A stretch of DNA of 64,000 nt from Clostridia bacterium (lineage in GTDB: Bacteria > Bacillota > Clostridia > Oscillospirales > SIG627): assembly GCA_017440805.1 (NCBI GenBank), contig JAFSGN010000018.1:1-64000 (forward strand). Direction: 5' to 3'. Below the pieces are notes generated by a model, which worked only from the letters and a program-made list of their open reading frames with translations, was not told where the DNA came from and did no database searches. Below, one piece after another: positions 46,150 through 55,160 of the stretch. The stretch's first letter is position 1. Each line of letters opens with the position of its first letter. The position numbers were made by a program, and so were the translations under genes.

Positions 46150-47337
46150 ATGTCAAAAATACAAAAGATTATATTATTGGTTCTGGCGGTTGTTGTGGCA
46201 GTGCTTACAACAGTGTTTGCCGTAGTTTTTACAAAGGTCAATTCCGTAAAATATAATATTACCGCCGTACTTGACGGTCAGTACCGTTACAGTAACGGCG
46301 TACTTATAAACGGCAGTACGGTAAAACGGTTTAATCAGTCAATGGGAACTTTCAGTGATTTGGAAGTGGGAGTTTTTGACATTTCGGATTATGAGGGAGC
46401 GGAAAACCTTGAAACAAAGACTGTCACCGCATACATTGACTCGGATAATCTTATCCCGGTGACAAAAGACGCAATGCCCTATTATAACCTTGACTCCTGT
46501 TTTATTTACGGCGGAGAGGGAGAAGAAAAATACATTGCAGACACTGACAAAAGAATAGTTTATCCCCTTATGGAGAAAAGCAGTGCCAATGTAAAGGGTG
46601 TAAGTATAAGCGGGGAATTTCTGCTGGAGATAAACGGCAAGGATATTATAATCCACCAGAGAAAAGACCGCACAACAAATCAGATTATAAGCGAAAAAAA
46701 GGTGAATGTAACACAGTCATACGCATCCTGTGAGTTTGTGAACTGGTATAATCAGAGATTTGCCCTTGTGAAACTCTCAAGCGGACTTTCAACAAGTTAT
46801 ATCGTAATTGACGGACAGACGGCGGAATATATTGTTGTCGCCACAACAAATGACGCACCCCTTCTTACCTATTCGCCTGAAGAAGACGGCGACAGCGGTC
46901 TGCCCGAAGGTATGGTGAATTGCTACTTTGAACTCATAAGCGACAGATATCTGCAGTTTTATGAAATTGAAAACGAGTCTGTAAACAATACAAATCAGGT
47001 TAAATATTCGGGAAATTATATGGATATTTTCAGTTCCGCTGTTTATAATGTGCGGATAGATTCCGAAATTTTTGACGGAGAAAACAAACTTCTCTCGGTA
47101 TCACGGGATGCAGGCTACGCACTTTACAAAACCCGTTTTGCCGATAACTCAAACCACGACATTCAATATGCGGTGTTCAACAGCAAAAACGGAAAGCATT
47201 ATACCGTAAATGAAATGCTGGGGGATTTTGCATTTATAGACGACGCATATTTTATTTACGATAACATTCTCCTGGTAAATTATGCCGATATAAGAACAGG
47301 AAATGAAAAATCCTGTGCCATAAAACTGAATTTCTGA
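46150..47337 (+). CDS. uncharacterised exported protein, N-terminally anchored
   Basis: This 395-residue protein starts at ATG 46150 after AGAGGAT; an open extension to 46066 would span the promoter. One N-terminal helix (IILLVLAVVVAVLTTVFAVV) anchors it, and the rest is outside, beta-rich with many Tyr and Asp (SNGVLINGSTVKRFN, SGLSTSYIVIDGQTAEYIVV). Repeating short strands suggest a beta-propeller or sandwich, but no family is recognised. The lipoprotein gene 47418 and alr follow. Confidence 0.65.
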   Translation: MSKIQKIILLVLAVVVAVLTTVFAVVFTKVNSVKYNITAVLDGQYRYSNGVLINGSTVKRFNQSMGTFSDLEVGVFDISDYEGAENLETKTVTAYIDSDNLIPVTKDAMPYYNLDSCFIYGGEGEEKYIADTDKRIVYPLMEKSSANVKGVSISGEFLLEINGKDIIIHQRKDRTTNQIISEKKVNVTQSYASCEFVNWYNQRFALVKLSSGLSTSYIVIDGQTAEYIVVATTNDAPLLTYSPEEDGDSGLPEGMVNCYFELISDRYLQFYEIENESVNNTNQVKYSGNYMDIFSSAVYNVRIDSEIFDGENKLLSVSRDAGYALYKTRFADNSNHDIQYAVFNSKNGKHYTVNEMLGDFAFIDDAYFIYDNILLVNYADIRTGNEKSCAIKLNF

Positions 47338-47417
47338 CAGACACATAAAGGCATAAAAATCCTTACGGAAAAATATAGTGGTATGGAAAAAGAAAAATTT
47401 ATAAGTTGGAGAAGAGT

Positions 47418-47957
47418 ATGAAAAAAACAGGTGTTTTATTTGCTTTGTTTATGGCAGGACTTATGTTGTGCTCCTGTATGTCGCAAGGTATAACCCAAAA
47501 GGTGCAGAGTTGGTTTTCTGTACCTACCAAAAGCAGTATTTCCTACAATCTTGACGGAGTAACAGGTGAGGCAGAGTTTACATACCATACCGAAAATAAC
47601 AACACAATACAATTCACATCGGGCGAAAGCCTTGAGGGCGTGACAATCGCCTTTCACGACGGAAAGGTTACTGCATCCCGCCCGCAAGACGGTCTTTCCT
47701 GGGAAATCGACCCGGACACAACAGAGATTTTATCCATGTTCGGAAAACTTTACAATCTGTCGGCATCTCTTTCCTACACCTTTTCACCCCCCGGTGAAAA
47801 AGGAGAAGATATTATGAAAAACACTTTTGAGTACCTTGACGGAAAATATGATGTTTATTTTTCAAAAAAAGACGGCAGACCCGCACTTTTGAGTTACACT
47901 CAGGGCGGACAGACGATTGAAATTGAAATAAAGGAAATAGAAATAATTGAGGAATAA
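47418..47957 (+). CDS. putative lipoprotein of unknown function
   Basis: This 179-residue protein starts at ATG 47418 after TTGGAG. The signal LFALFMAGLMLCSC ends in a lipobox (LCSC, Cys near 20). The mature part is beta-rich (SISYNLDGVTGEAEFTYHTE, DGKYDVYFSKKDGRPALLSY) and might be a small lipocalin or sandwich. alr follows by 3 bases. I do not recognise it. Confidence 0.7.
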   Translation: MKKTGVLFALFMAGLMLCSCMSQGITQKVQSWFSVPTKSSISYNLDGVTGEAEFTYHTENNNTIQFTSGESLEGVTIAFHDGKVTASRPQDGLSWEIDPDTTEILSMFGKLYNLSASLSYTFSPPGEKGEDIMKNTFEYLDGKYDVYFSKKDGRPALLSYTQGGQTIEIEIKEIEIIEE

Positions 47958-47960
47958 AAA

Positions 47961-49073
47961 ATGGAAAAGTTAAAAATAAGGACGGCGGCATATATCAATC
48001 TGTCAAATCTTCGCCACAACTACAATACAATAAAATCAACTGTCGGCGAAAATGTAAAAATATTTCCTGTTATTAAGGCAGATGCCTACGGACACGGAGC
48101 ATTGAACTTTGCAGCGGAATATGAAAAACTGGGTGCGTCTATGTTCGCGGTTGCCTGTCTTGACGAGGCGGTTTCCCTCAGAAAAGGCGGAACAAAACTG
48201 CCCATTCTCGTACTTGGAGTAACTTTGCCCGGGTATGCCGACACACTTTGCGAATATGACATTGTCCAGACGGTACATTCCCTTGAGTATGCACGGCAGT
48301 TGTCGGCAAATCTTTCTCTCTCAAACCGTCTGAAGGTACATATAAAGGTTGACAGCGGAATGCACAGACTGGGATTTTCCCCCTGTCAGCATGAACAGGC
48401 GCTTGAGGTTGGAAAACTTAAAGGCCTTGAGGTCTGCGGAATATTTACACATTACGCCGAAAGCGACAATCTTAAAACGGAGTTCACAAAGGAACAAACC
48501 GAAAAATTTAATTATATGGCGTCTTTTTTCGGAAAGGATATAATAAAACATTCCTCAAACTCCGCTGCCACTCTCTGTCACGGCGACAAGCATTTCGACG
48601 GAGTGAGGCCGGGTCTGATACTGTACGGCGAGTATCCGTCGGAACAGATTAAATGTGAGTTTGAGAAGACGGGAAAGAGTCTTAAACCCGTAATGACTTT
48701 CTGTGCCGGCATTGTGAATATTTTTGGTGTTAAAAAGGGTGAATCCGTAGGTTATTCCAGAACTTTCTATGCACCGTATGATATGAAAATTGCCACAGTC
48801 AGCGCAGGTTACTGTGACGGAGTGCCAAGATTTCTGTCAAACAAAGGCAAGGTGGGAATAAACGGCAGACTTTATAATATTGCGGGCAGAGTGTGTATGG
48901 ATCAGTTTATGGTGGATATAACCGGCAGTGACGGAATAAATCTTTACGACACCGCCGTAATTTTCGGAGAGGGAGGACAAACTTGCACACAGGTTGCAGA
49001 TATGGGAGACACCATTTCATACGAGGTATTCTGCTCGGTGAACAAGCGTGTGCCAAGAATATATACGGAATAA
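47961..49073 (+). CDS. alr: alanine racemase
   Basis: This 370-residue PLP enzyme makes D-alanine for peptidoglycan. PLP Lys is in FPVIKADAYGHGALNFA (near 38). The catalytic Tyr is in VGYSRTFYA (near 270). RPGLILYGEY, HIKVDSGMHRLGF and IAGRVCMDQFMVDIT also match. Length is typical. It follows the lipoprotein gene, with tadA 10 bases after. Confidence 0.97.
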   Translation: MEKLKIRTAAYINLSNLRHNYNTIKSTVGENVKIFPVIKADAYGHGALNFAAEYEKLGASMFAVACLDEAVSLRKGGTKLPILVLGVTLPGYADTLCEYDIVQTVHSLEYARQLSANLSLSNRLKVHIKVDSGMHRLGFSPCQHEQALEVGKLKGLEVCGIFTHYAESDNLKTEFTKEQTEKFNYMASFFGKDIIKHSSNSAATLCHGDKHFDGVRPGLILYGEYPSEQIKCEFEKTGKSLKPVMTFCAGIVNIFGVKKGESVGYSRTFYAPYDMKIATVSAGYCDGVPRFLSNKGKVGINGRLYNIAGRVCMDQFMVDITGSDGINLYDTAVIFGEGGQTCTQVADMGDTISYEVFCSVNKRVPRIYTE

Positions 49074-49083
49074 AGGAAAAAAC

Positions 49084-49569
49084 ATGAATTACACAAAGGC
49101 TCAACCCGTTTTTCGCCGGGGTGACGAGATTTTTATGAAAGAGGCACTCAGATATGCGGATTTTGCATTCCGCAGAGGAGAAGTGCCGGTAGGTGCGGTG
49201 ATTGTGCGGGGAAACGAGATAATTTCCCGTGGCTACAACCGGCGGGAATTTGGAAAAAACGCCCTGTTTCATGCAGAAATATCTGCCATTGACAAGGCGT
49301 GTAAAAAACTCGGCGGATGGCGTCTTGTAGGGTGCGATATGTATGTGACTCTTGAGCCCTGCCCCATGTGTGCGGGAGCAATTATAAACTCCAGAATCGA
49401 AAATTTATATTTCGGGGCATACGATTTGAAAAACGGATGTTTTGGAAGTCTTATGAATATGGCAGAATATCCTTTCACCTCAAAACCCTTTGTTCACGGT
49501 GGAATAATGGAAAAAGAATGTTCTCAGAAACTCAGCGAATTTTTTGCCATACTCCGAAAAAAACACTGA
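49084..49569 (+). CDS. tadA: tRNA-specific adenosine deaminase
   Basis: This 161-residue zinc deaminase makes inosine at the tRNA-Arg wobble base. Zinc and catalytic residues lie in FHAEISAID (near 61) and LEPCPMCAGAI (near 91). GEVPVGAVIVRGNEII is typical. ATG 49084 follows AAAGGA; a frame open from 49048 overlaps alr and is unlikely. A terminator follows at 49572. Confidence 0.96.
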   Translation: MNYTKAQPVFRRGDEIFMKEALRYADFAFRRGEVPVGAVIVRGNEIISRGYNRREFGKNALFHAEISAIDKACKKLGGWRLVGCDMYVTLEPCPMCAGAIINSRIENLYFGAYDLKNGCFGSLMNMAEYPFTSKPFVHGGIMEKECSQKLSEFFAILRKKH

Positions 49570-49571
49570 CA

Positions 49572-49617
49572 AAAAATACTATACCGTCAAATCGGTATAG
49601 TATTTTTGTTTTTTCTA
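49572..49617. terminator. bidirectional terminator between tadA and pflA
   Basis: A perfect 15-bp stem, AAAAATACTATACCG (49572-49586), loop TCAAAT, CGGTATAGTATTTTT (49593-49607), then TTTTTT on the plus strand and A-rich flanks (T-rich on the minus). Confidence 0.9.
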
Positions 49618-50313
49618 AAGCATATTCTGTAACTTTTCCACCTGTTCGGGAGTTGCTTCGGGAAGATGCCCGAACGGAAAAGGAATTTTAAGTGCTTCGT
49701 ATTTTGTACTGCACATTTTTTTAAAGGGCAGAAGTTCAATTTTTTCCACGCACTTATATGCAGAGGCAATCTCCTTTAACTTTTGTATGTTTTGTGTATT
49801 ATCGTTCAAAGTGGGAATTATCACCTGACGCAGAACTGTTTTAATCTGTTTTTCTTCAAGCAGTTCCAGAAAATCAAGAACTTTGTAAAGGGAACATCCT
49901 GCATTTTCAAGATACAGACTGTCATCTGTGTACTTTATGTCAAGCAAAACAAAGTCGGAAACGGTAAGAAGTTTTTTTACACAAGGGTTTATTATACTGC
50001 CCGAAGTGTCAAGGCAGGTGTGTATATTATGTGTTTTGCAGAGGGAAAACAACTCGTATACAAATTCCGCCTGTAAAAGAGGTTCTCCGCCCGAAAGGGT
50101 TATTCCGCCTTTTTTACCGAAGTATTCGCGGTAATTAAGAGCCTTTTTCAGAACTTCTTCCGGGGAATACTCATATCCGCCGTCAAAGTTGTGGGTGTCG
50201 GGATTGTGACAGCATTTGCACCTGAGATTACACCCCTGTAAGAACACTGTAAAACGAACGCCCGGTCCGTCAACTGCCCCTAAACTCTGAAAAGAATGTA
50301 TTCTGCCGTTCAT
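49615..50313 (-). CDS. pflA: pyruvate formate-lyase activating enzyme
   Basis: This 232-residue radical SAM enzyme puts the glycyl radical on PflB. The cluster motif is [17 protein letters not shown] (CxxxCxxC, near residues 29-36). [13 protein letters not shown] binds SAM. It overlaps the pflB stop by 4 bases (ATGA) and converges on tadA, with a shared terminator. Length is a little short of the E. coli enzyme (246). Confidence 0.96.
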   Translation of the reverse strand: MNGRIHSFQSLGAVDGPGVRFTVFLQGCNLRCKCCHNPDTHNFDGGYEYSPEEVLKKALNYREYFGKKGGITLSGGEPLLQAEFVYELFSLCKTHNIHTCLDTSGSIINPCVKKLLTVSDFVLLDIKYTDDSLYLENAGCSLYKVLDFLELLEEKQIKTVLRQVIIPTLNDNTQNIQKLKEIASAYKCVEKIELLPFKKMCSTKYEALKIPFPFGHLPEATPEQVEKLQNML

Positions 50314-52541
50314 ATTCTCTCGTGGAAGGTACGGCTGATAACTTCACGCTGCATCTCGCGGGAGAGTTTGTTGAAATTAACTGCGTAACCCGAAACTCTT
50401 ATGGTAAGGTTGGGGTAGTCTTCGGGAGATTCAAAGGCCTTTATGAGAGTTTCCCTGTTAAGTACATTGACATTTATGTGATGTGCTTTTTTGGCAAAAT
50501 ATCCGTCAAGAATGGAAACAAGGTTTTCTGTGCGGTCCTCTCTGTCATTGCCTAAAGCCTGGGGAGTAATGGAGAAAGTGTTTGAAATACCGTCACGGCA
50601 GTCGTCGTAACTGATTTTTGCAACCGAGTTGAGCGAGGCAAGAGCGCCGTTTTCCTCTCTGCCGTGCATGGGGTTTGCTCCGGGGGCAAAAGGCTCGGAC
50701 GCTTTTCTTCCGTCGGGAGTGGAGCCGGTATTTTTTCCGTACATGACATTGGATGTGATGGTAAGTACCGAAAGGGTGTGAACGGCATTACGGTAAGTGG
50801 GGGTTTTACGGAGTTCTGTTATAAACAGGTGGGTCATCTCTTTTGCAATAAGGTCTACCCTGTCATCATCGTTGCCGAATTTGGGGAACTCGCCCTGTGT
50901 GGTAAAATCTACTATAAATCCGTTAGAGTCTTTTACGGGATACACTTCTGCAAATTTTATTGCGCTCAGAGAATCTGCAACAACAGACAGACCTGCTATG
51001 CCAAACGCCATAAATCGCTCTACATCAGAGTCGTGCAACGCCATCTGAAGTTTTTCATAGGCGTATTTGTCGTGCATAAAGTGAATGATGTTCATGGTGT
51101 TTACATAGAGATGTGCTATCCATGAAAGGTATATCTTATATCTCTCCATAACGGCGTTGTAGTCTAATTTCTTGCCCTCAAGGACAGACATCTGCGGTCC
51201 TATATGAATGTCGGAAGTGGTGTCGTAACCGCCGTTTAACGCAATAAGCAACAGTTTTGCAAGGTTGCATCTCGCTCCGAAAAACTGCATCTGTTTTCCG
51301 ATTGTCATTGCGGAAACGCAGCAGGCAATGGCATAGTCGTCGCCGTGTAAATCACGCATCAGGTCGTCGTTTTCGTACTGTATGGAGTCGGTATCCTGAG
51401 AAACTTCGGCACAGAATTTCTTGAATCCGTCGGGAAGGTTGACTGACCATAAAACAGTAAGGTTGGGTTCGGGGGCAGGGCCGAGAGTGTAAAGGGTGTT
51501 GAGTATACGGAAACTTGTTTTTGAAACCAGTGTTCTGCCGTCGCATCCCATACCTCCTATTGCCTCGGTTATCCACATGGGGTCACCGCCGAAAAGTTGG
51601 TTGTATTCGGGGGTACGCAGATGACGGGCAAGACGGAGTTTTATAACAAAATCGTCTATAATTTCCTGAGCATCCTGCTCGGTAAGAATACCGTTTTTAA
51701 TATCTCGTTCAATGTAAATGTCAAAGAATGTGGAAACTCTTCCCAGAGACATTGCAGCGCCGTTTTGCTCCTTGATTGCACCCAGATATGCAAAATATGT
51801 CCACTGAACAGCCTCTTTTGTGTCTTTTGCGGGTTGTGAAATGTCATACCCATACATTTGAGCCATTTCTTTAAGGTAGCCGAGGAACAAAATCTGTCGG
51901 TAAAGTTCCTCGCTCAACTGTATTTTTTCGGCGGTAAAATCCTTTTTGTCAAGTTGAGCCTTGTCTTTTTTCTTCTGCTCGATAAGGGCGTCTACACCGT
52001 AAAGGGCAACCCGGCGGTAGTCTCCGATAATTCGTCCTCTGCCGTATGCGTCGGGCAGACCTGTAATAACATGGCATCTGCGTGCAAGACGCATTTCGTC
52101 GGTGTATGCGCGGAAAACGCCGTCATTGTGGGTGGTACGGTAGCGGAATTCTTCTTCGATTTTTTCGCCCAGTGTATATCCGTATGACGAACACGCCTGA
52201 CGCGCCATTCTTATTCCGCCGAAAGGATTTACTCCTCTTTTGAGGGGGGCATCGGTTTGCAGACCTACTATAAGTTCGTTGTCTTTGTCTATATATCCGG
52301 GCATGTAACTTGTAAGCGAAGTAACGGTTTTAGTGTCAATATCAAGAACTCCGTCACGCTGGCGTTCAAGTTTAAAAAGAGCCTGTACCTTTTCCATAAG
52401 GTCGGAGGTTCTTTTTGTGGCAGAGGCAAGAAAAGAACTGTCGCCCGTATATTCGGTATAGTTTGTCTGTATAAAATCTCTTACATTAATTTGGTCCTGC
52501 CATATACCCGGCTTAAAATCTATCCAGTTCTGATGTGTCAT
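50310..52541 (-). CDS. pflB: formate acetyltransferase (pyruvate formate-lyase)
   Basis: This 743-residue glycyl-radical enzyme splits pyruvate with CoA into acetyl-CoA and formate. The catalytic Cys pair is in [11 protein letters not shown] (near 405). The radical Gly is in [12 protein letters not shown] near the C-terminus. ATG 52541 follows GTGAGGT; GTG 52553 overlaps that site. In anaerobes the formate feeds one-carbon metabolism and purines. A ZTP-riboswitch leader precedes it, with pflA behind. Promoters lie at 52717-52745 and 52860-52888. Confidence 0.98.
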   Translation of the reverse strand: MTHQNWIDFKPGIWQDQINVRDFIQTNYTEYTGDSSFLASATKRTSDLMEKVQALFKLERQRDGVLDIDTKTVTSLTSYMPGYIDKDNELIVGLQTDAPLKRGVNPFGGIRMARQACSSYGYTLGEKIEEEFRYRTTHNDGVFRAYTDEMRLARRCHVITGLPDAYGRGRIIGDYRRVALYGVDALIEQKKKDKAQLDKKDFTAEKIQLSEELYRQILFLGYLKEMAQMYGYDISQPAKDTKEAVQWTYFAYLGAIKEQNGAAMSLGRVSTFFDIYIERDIKNGILTEQDAQEIIDDFVIKLRLARHLRTPEYNQLFGGDPMWITEAIGGMGCDGRTLVSKTSFRILNTLYTLGPAPEPNLTVLWSVNLPDGFKKFCAEVSQDTDSIQYENDDLMRDLHGDDYAIACCVSAMTIGKQMQFFGARCNLAKLLLIALNGGYDTTSDIHIGPQMSVLEGKKLDYNAVMERYKIYLSWIAHLYVNTMNIIHFMHDKYAYEKLQMALHDSDVERFMAFGIAGLSVVADSLSAIKFAEVYPVKDSNGFIVDFTTQGEFPKFGNDDDRVDLIAKEMTHLFITELRKTPTYRNAVHTLSVLTITSNVMYGKNTGSTPDGRKASEPFAPGANPMHGREENGALASLNSVAKISYDDCRDGISNTFSITPQALGNDREDRTENLVSILDGYFAKKAHHINVNVLNRETLIKAFESPEDYPNLTIRVSGYAVNFNKLSREMQREVISRTFHERI

Positions 52542-52592
52542 AATATACCTCACAAAAAAATAAATGTCAGAAAACGGTTTGAAAAATCAAAC

Positions 52593-52631
52593 AAAAAAGG
52601 GCAAACAGTCTTTACAGGAACTGTTTTGCCC
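52593..52631 (-). terminator. riboswitch-controlled intrinsic terminator in the pflB leader
   Basis: On the minus strand GGGCAAAACAGT pairs with ACTGTTTGCCC around a 10-base loop and is followed by TTTTTT (52593-52598). The 5' arm starts in the CTGGGCA end of the aptamer, so folding of aptamer and terminator compete. Confidence 0.9.
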
Positions 52632-52697
52632 AGACGGTCGGCACCAGGACTTTGCATTCCCTTGCGGTGCTCCGCAATTTCCGTCAGTCATGCAAAG
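52627..52697 (-). ncRNA. ZTP (pfl-motif) riboswitch upstream of pflBA
   Basis: The minus-strand RNA has P1 CTTTGCA/TGCAAAG (52691-52697 with 52650-52656), then GACTGACGG, a hairpin TTGCGG-AGCA-CCGCAA, GGGAA, a linker and P3 GCCGACCGTCTGGGCA. This matches the ZTP consensus (GACTGGCG ... CCGCCTGGGCA) block by block. The pseudoknot partners GACG and CGTC change together relative to the usual GGCG and CGCC. A terminator overlaps its 3' end, so ZTP/ZMP binding (a sign of low 10-formyl-THF) would switch pflBA on. The RNA starts about 13 bases into the transcript of the 52717-52745 promoter. Confidence 0.93.
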
Positions 52698-52703
52698 ACA
52701 TCT

Positions 52704-52811
52704 TTATTGTATACACATTATACTACATTTTTCCCATTTTGTCAAGAGAAAAAACAGTGAGTTCTTACTTACATATTTTTTGACTGATATTATAAGTTTC
52801 TTTTCAGCCAC
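52704..52811 (-). CDS. possible 35-residue ORF in the pflB upstream region
   Basis: A GTG start at 52811 lies 8 bases after AAAGAGGT, and the frame runs 35 codons (MAEKKLIISVKKYVSKNS at the start) to a stop at 52704. A perfect promoter sits upstream at 52860-52888. The last third overlaps the proximal pflB promoter, so its C-terminal sequence is unlikely to be selected. It might be a leader peptide, a small protein or the remnant of a truncated gene. Support is a ribosome site plus a promoter only. Confidence 0.35.
   Translation of the reverse strand: MAEKKLIISVKKYVSKNSLFFLLTKWEKCSIMCIQ
52717..52745 (-). promoter_or_regulatory. proximal promoter of pflB
   Basis: TTGACA (52740-52745), 17-base spacer, TATAAT (52717-52722), both perfect. 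Transcription starts near 52710, 13 bases before the riboswitch. Confidence 0.93.
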
Positions 52812-52859
52812 TTTTATTACCTCTTTTTTCACAATAAGGAAATTTTAATACTTTTTTAT

Positions 52860-52888
52860 ATTATACTACAAATGTTTACAAAAGTCAA
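52860..52888 (-). promoter_or_regulatory. distal promoter upstream of pflB
   Basis: TTGACT (52883-52888), 17-base spacer, TATAAT (52860-52865). It reads toward pflB, with start near 52853, and could give a longer leader or serve the short ORF at 52704-52811. The bases between this and 52944 hold a TTGTG-N8-CACA element (52893-52909). Confidence 0.88.
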
Positions 52889-52936
52889 CAACTTGTGCCG
52901 ATTTGCACACTTATGACAAGCAGTTACAAAGGCAAA

Positions 52937-52975
52937 GAAAAAAGGCATCCCCCGTTTATCAGAACGGAGGATGCC
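52937..52975 (-). terminator. terminator of the glnA/ECF-S transcript
   Basis: On the minus strand GGCATCCTCCGTT pairs with AACGGGGGATGCC (52944-52975, one mismatch) and is followed by TTTTTTC (52937-52943). Confidence 0.9.
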
Positions 52976-52988
52976 GCAATGTTTTTTA

Positions 52989-53591
52989 TCAGTGTAATTT
53001 TTTGGAGAGTGCAGTGACAATGGTGTTTACTGCGGGGGCAAGAATAAGATTGAGAATAAGTTCTGCAATAAAGTTTATTCCTGCACAGCCTATAACAAGG
53101 AAATAAGTAACACTTACGCCCTCTGCACCAAAGGTTGCCAGGTTTGCCTCAAGAGTTCCGCTTACAAGAGTAAGTCCTCCCAGAATGAAAAGACCTGTGT
53201 TGATAACGGGTGCTGCTGCAGCGGCGGCAAAAGAGGCAAGAAGATTGTTTTTATTGCGGAAAAGTTTGTAGACATACCCTGCCCCCACACCTGCCAGAAC
53301 GGCTTTTGCAAGGCAGATGAGCGCTGTCGCAAAGGGTTGACTTACAAACAGAACATTGGTAAAAAAGTCGCTTCCCGAAACTCCTGCCCAGAGGGTTATC
53401 ACACCGAAAACCAGACCCAGAAATCCGCCGCAGGCGGGGCCCAGCAGAATACCACCCAGGACTATGGGGACAAGAACAAGGCTTACGCTGGTAGGTCCGA
53501 TGTGTATGAATGAGCCCATCATCTGAAAAAGAATAACAACAGCGGTAAGAAGGGCAAGTTGGACAAGTTTTATTACTCTGTTATCTCTCAT
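52989..53591 (-). CDS. ECF transporter S component, substrate unknown
   Basis: This 200-residue protein has about six membrane helices with the S-component pattern (LVQLALLTAVVILFQM, SVSLVLVPIVLGGILLGP, GGFLGLVFGVITLW). S components give the vitamin or metal specificity of energy-coupling factor importers. No EcfA or EcfT gene is in the window, so it would use a shared module. It starts 17 bases after the glnA stop and is likely cotranscribed. Substrate cannot be named. Confidence 0.82.
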   Translation of the reverse strand: MRDNRVIKLVQLALLTAVVILFQMMGSFIHIGPTSVSLVLVPIVLGGILLGPACGGFLGLVFGVITLWAGVSGSDFFTNVLFVSQPFATALICLAKAVLAGVGAGYVYKLFRNKNNLLASFAAAAAAPVINTGLFILGGLTLVSGTLEANLATFGAEGVSVTYFLVIGCAGINFIAELILNLILAPAVNTIVTALSKKLH

Positions 53592-53608
53592 AATAAACCT
53601 CGGAAATA

Positions 53609-55033
53609 TTAAAGATTATAATACTTTTCAAATTCACAGGGATGAGGAATAGCGGCGAGTTTACGGCATTCCTCACGCTTTGTCGCAATGAATTTGTCAA
53701 TAAGTTCCTTGGGGAATACTCCGCCTTGTGTGAGGTATTCGTAGTCCTGTTCAAGTGCATCAAGAGCAGCCTCAAGAGAGGTGGGAAGACCTTTGAGTTT
53801 TGCTTTTTCCTCGTCGGAAAGGTTGAAAAGATTGAAGTCGTAGGGACCCCAGCCGTTTTCGTGGGGGTCGATTTTATTTTTAATACCGTCTATACCTGCC
53901 ATGAGGAGAGCCGCGTAGCAGAAATAGGGGTTGCAGGTAGCATCTGGGTTGCGTATTTCAAAACGGCGTTCCTCGGGGCGTTTTGCGTAAGCGGGGATAC
54001 GGATAACGGCACTGCGGTTTGAGGTAGCATAACCTACGGTAACAGGTGCTTCAAATCCGGGAACAAGACGCTTGAAAGAGTTTGTACTGGGGTTTGTTAT
54101 AGCGCAGAGTGAACCGATATGCTTGAGAAGACCGCCGATAAACCAGAGGGCTTCTTTGCTGAGATGGGAATATCCGTTGTCATCTGCAAACACGGGTTTG
54201 CCGTCTTTCATAAGAAGCATGTGAACATGCATTCCGTTTCCTGCTTCGCCGTAAACGGGTTTGGGCATAAGAGTTGCGCTTTTGCCGTATTTTGCGGCGG
54301 TGTTGTGAATGATGTATTTTATCATCATTGTGCCGTCAGCCATCTTGGACATAACGCCCAGTTTGGGTTCAATTTCAAACTGACCTGCCGCACCTACCTC
54401 GGGGTGATGGTATTTTACGGGTATACCCGCTTGTTCAATCAGCATACACATTTCACTGCGGCATTCATAAGAGTTGTCATAGGGTTTTGCAATGTGGTAG
54501 TTTTTCTGTTTGGGAACAACATTTCCCATACCCTCAACATCGCTGTTCCAGTATGCCTGGTTTGCGTCAAGAGACATGGCGATATTGTTGGGCTGAACCT
54601 GCCAGGTTACATTGTCGAAAAGATAAAACTCAAATTCGGGCAGGATATACATTGTATCTGCAATACCGCTGTCTTTAAGGTATTTTTCAGCGGCAATGGT
54701 AATGTTTCTGGGGTACTGTGCAAGAGGACGGTTTTCGGGGTAGTCTATAATCATGGCATTACCGCTCATTGAAAGAGTGGGTACATCACAGAAAGGGTCA
54801 ATCATTGCAGTATCGGGGTCGGGGATAAATACCATGTCACTCTTTTCAACAACGGCGTAACCGTAGTTGGAGGCGTCAAAGCCTATACCGTCTTTCATCA
54901 TTTCTTCGGAAAAACTCTGTGCCGGAACTGTTACATGGCGGAACTGACCGTTGATGTCAACCATTTTGAAGTCAACCATTTTGATGTCGTTTTCTTTGAT
55001 AAAGTCCATCACTTTTTTAATTTTATTTTCCAT
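53609..55033 (-). CDS. glnA: glutamine synthetase, type I
   Basis: This 474-residue enzyme condenses glutamate and ammonia with ATP. FKMVDINGQFRHVTVP (N-terminal beta-grasp), EFEFYLFD, NGMHVHMLLMKDGK, NPSTNSFKRLVPGFEAPV and the Arg motif NRSAVIRIP are typical of GSI. The C-terminus ends IPHPCEFEKYYNL. AAGGAGC precedes the ATG. The ECF-S gene follows. No GlnR or P-II gene is near. Confidence 0.98.
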   Translation of the reverse strand: MENKIKKVMDFIKENDIKMVDFKMVDINGQFRHVTVPAQSFSEEMMKDGIGFDASNYGYAVVEKSDMVFIPDPDTAMIDPFCDVPTLSMSGNAMIIDYPENRPLAQYPRNITIAAEKYLKDSGIADTMYILPEFEFYLFDNVTWQVQPNNIAMSLDANQAYWNSDVEGMGNVVPKQKNYHIAKPYDNSYECRSEMCMLIEQAGIPVKYHHPEVGAAGQFEIEPKLGVMSKMADGTMMIKYIIHNTAAKYGKSATLMPKPVYGEAGNGMHVHMLLMKDGKPVFADDNGYSHLSKEALWFIGGLLKHIGSLCAITNPSTNSFKRLVPGFEAPVTVGYATSNRSAVIRIPAYAKRPEERRFEIRNPDATCNPYFCYAALLMAGIDGIKNKIDPHENGWGPYDFNLFNLSDEEKAKLKGLPTSLEAALDALEQDYEYLTQGGVFPKELIDKFIATKREECRKLAAIPHPCEFEKYYNL

Positions 55034-55072
55034 AACTGCTCCTTATATGTAAAAAATAATTTATATATGACC

Positions 55073-55102
55073 ATTATATCACGGATATATTACATAAATC
55101 AA
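55073..55102 (-). promoter_or_regulatory. promoter for glnA
   Basis: On the minus strand TTGATT (55097-55102), 18-base spacer, TATAAT (55073-55078) preceded by TGA. Start lies near 55066. Confidence 0.78.
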
Positions 55103-55160
55103 CAAAAATTAAAAAAATTAAAAATTTGTTATTTTTTTAAAACATTAATTGTAAACATTT

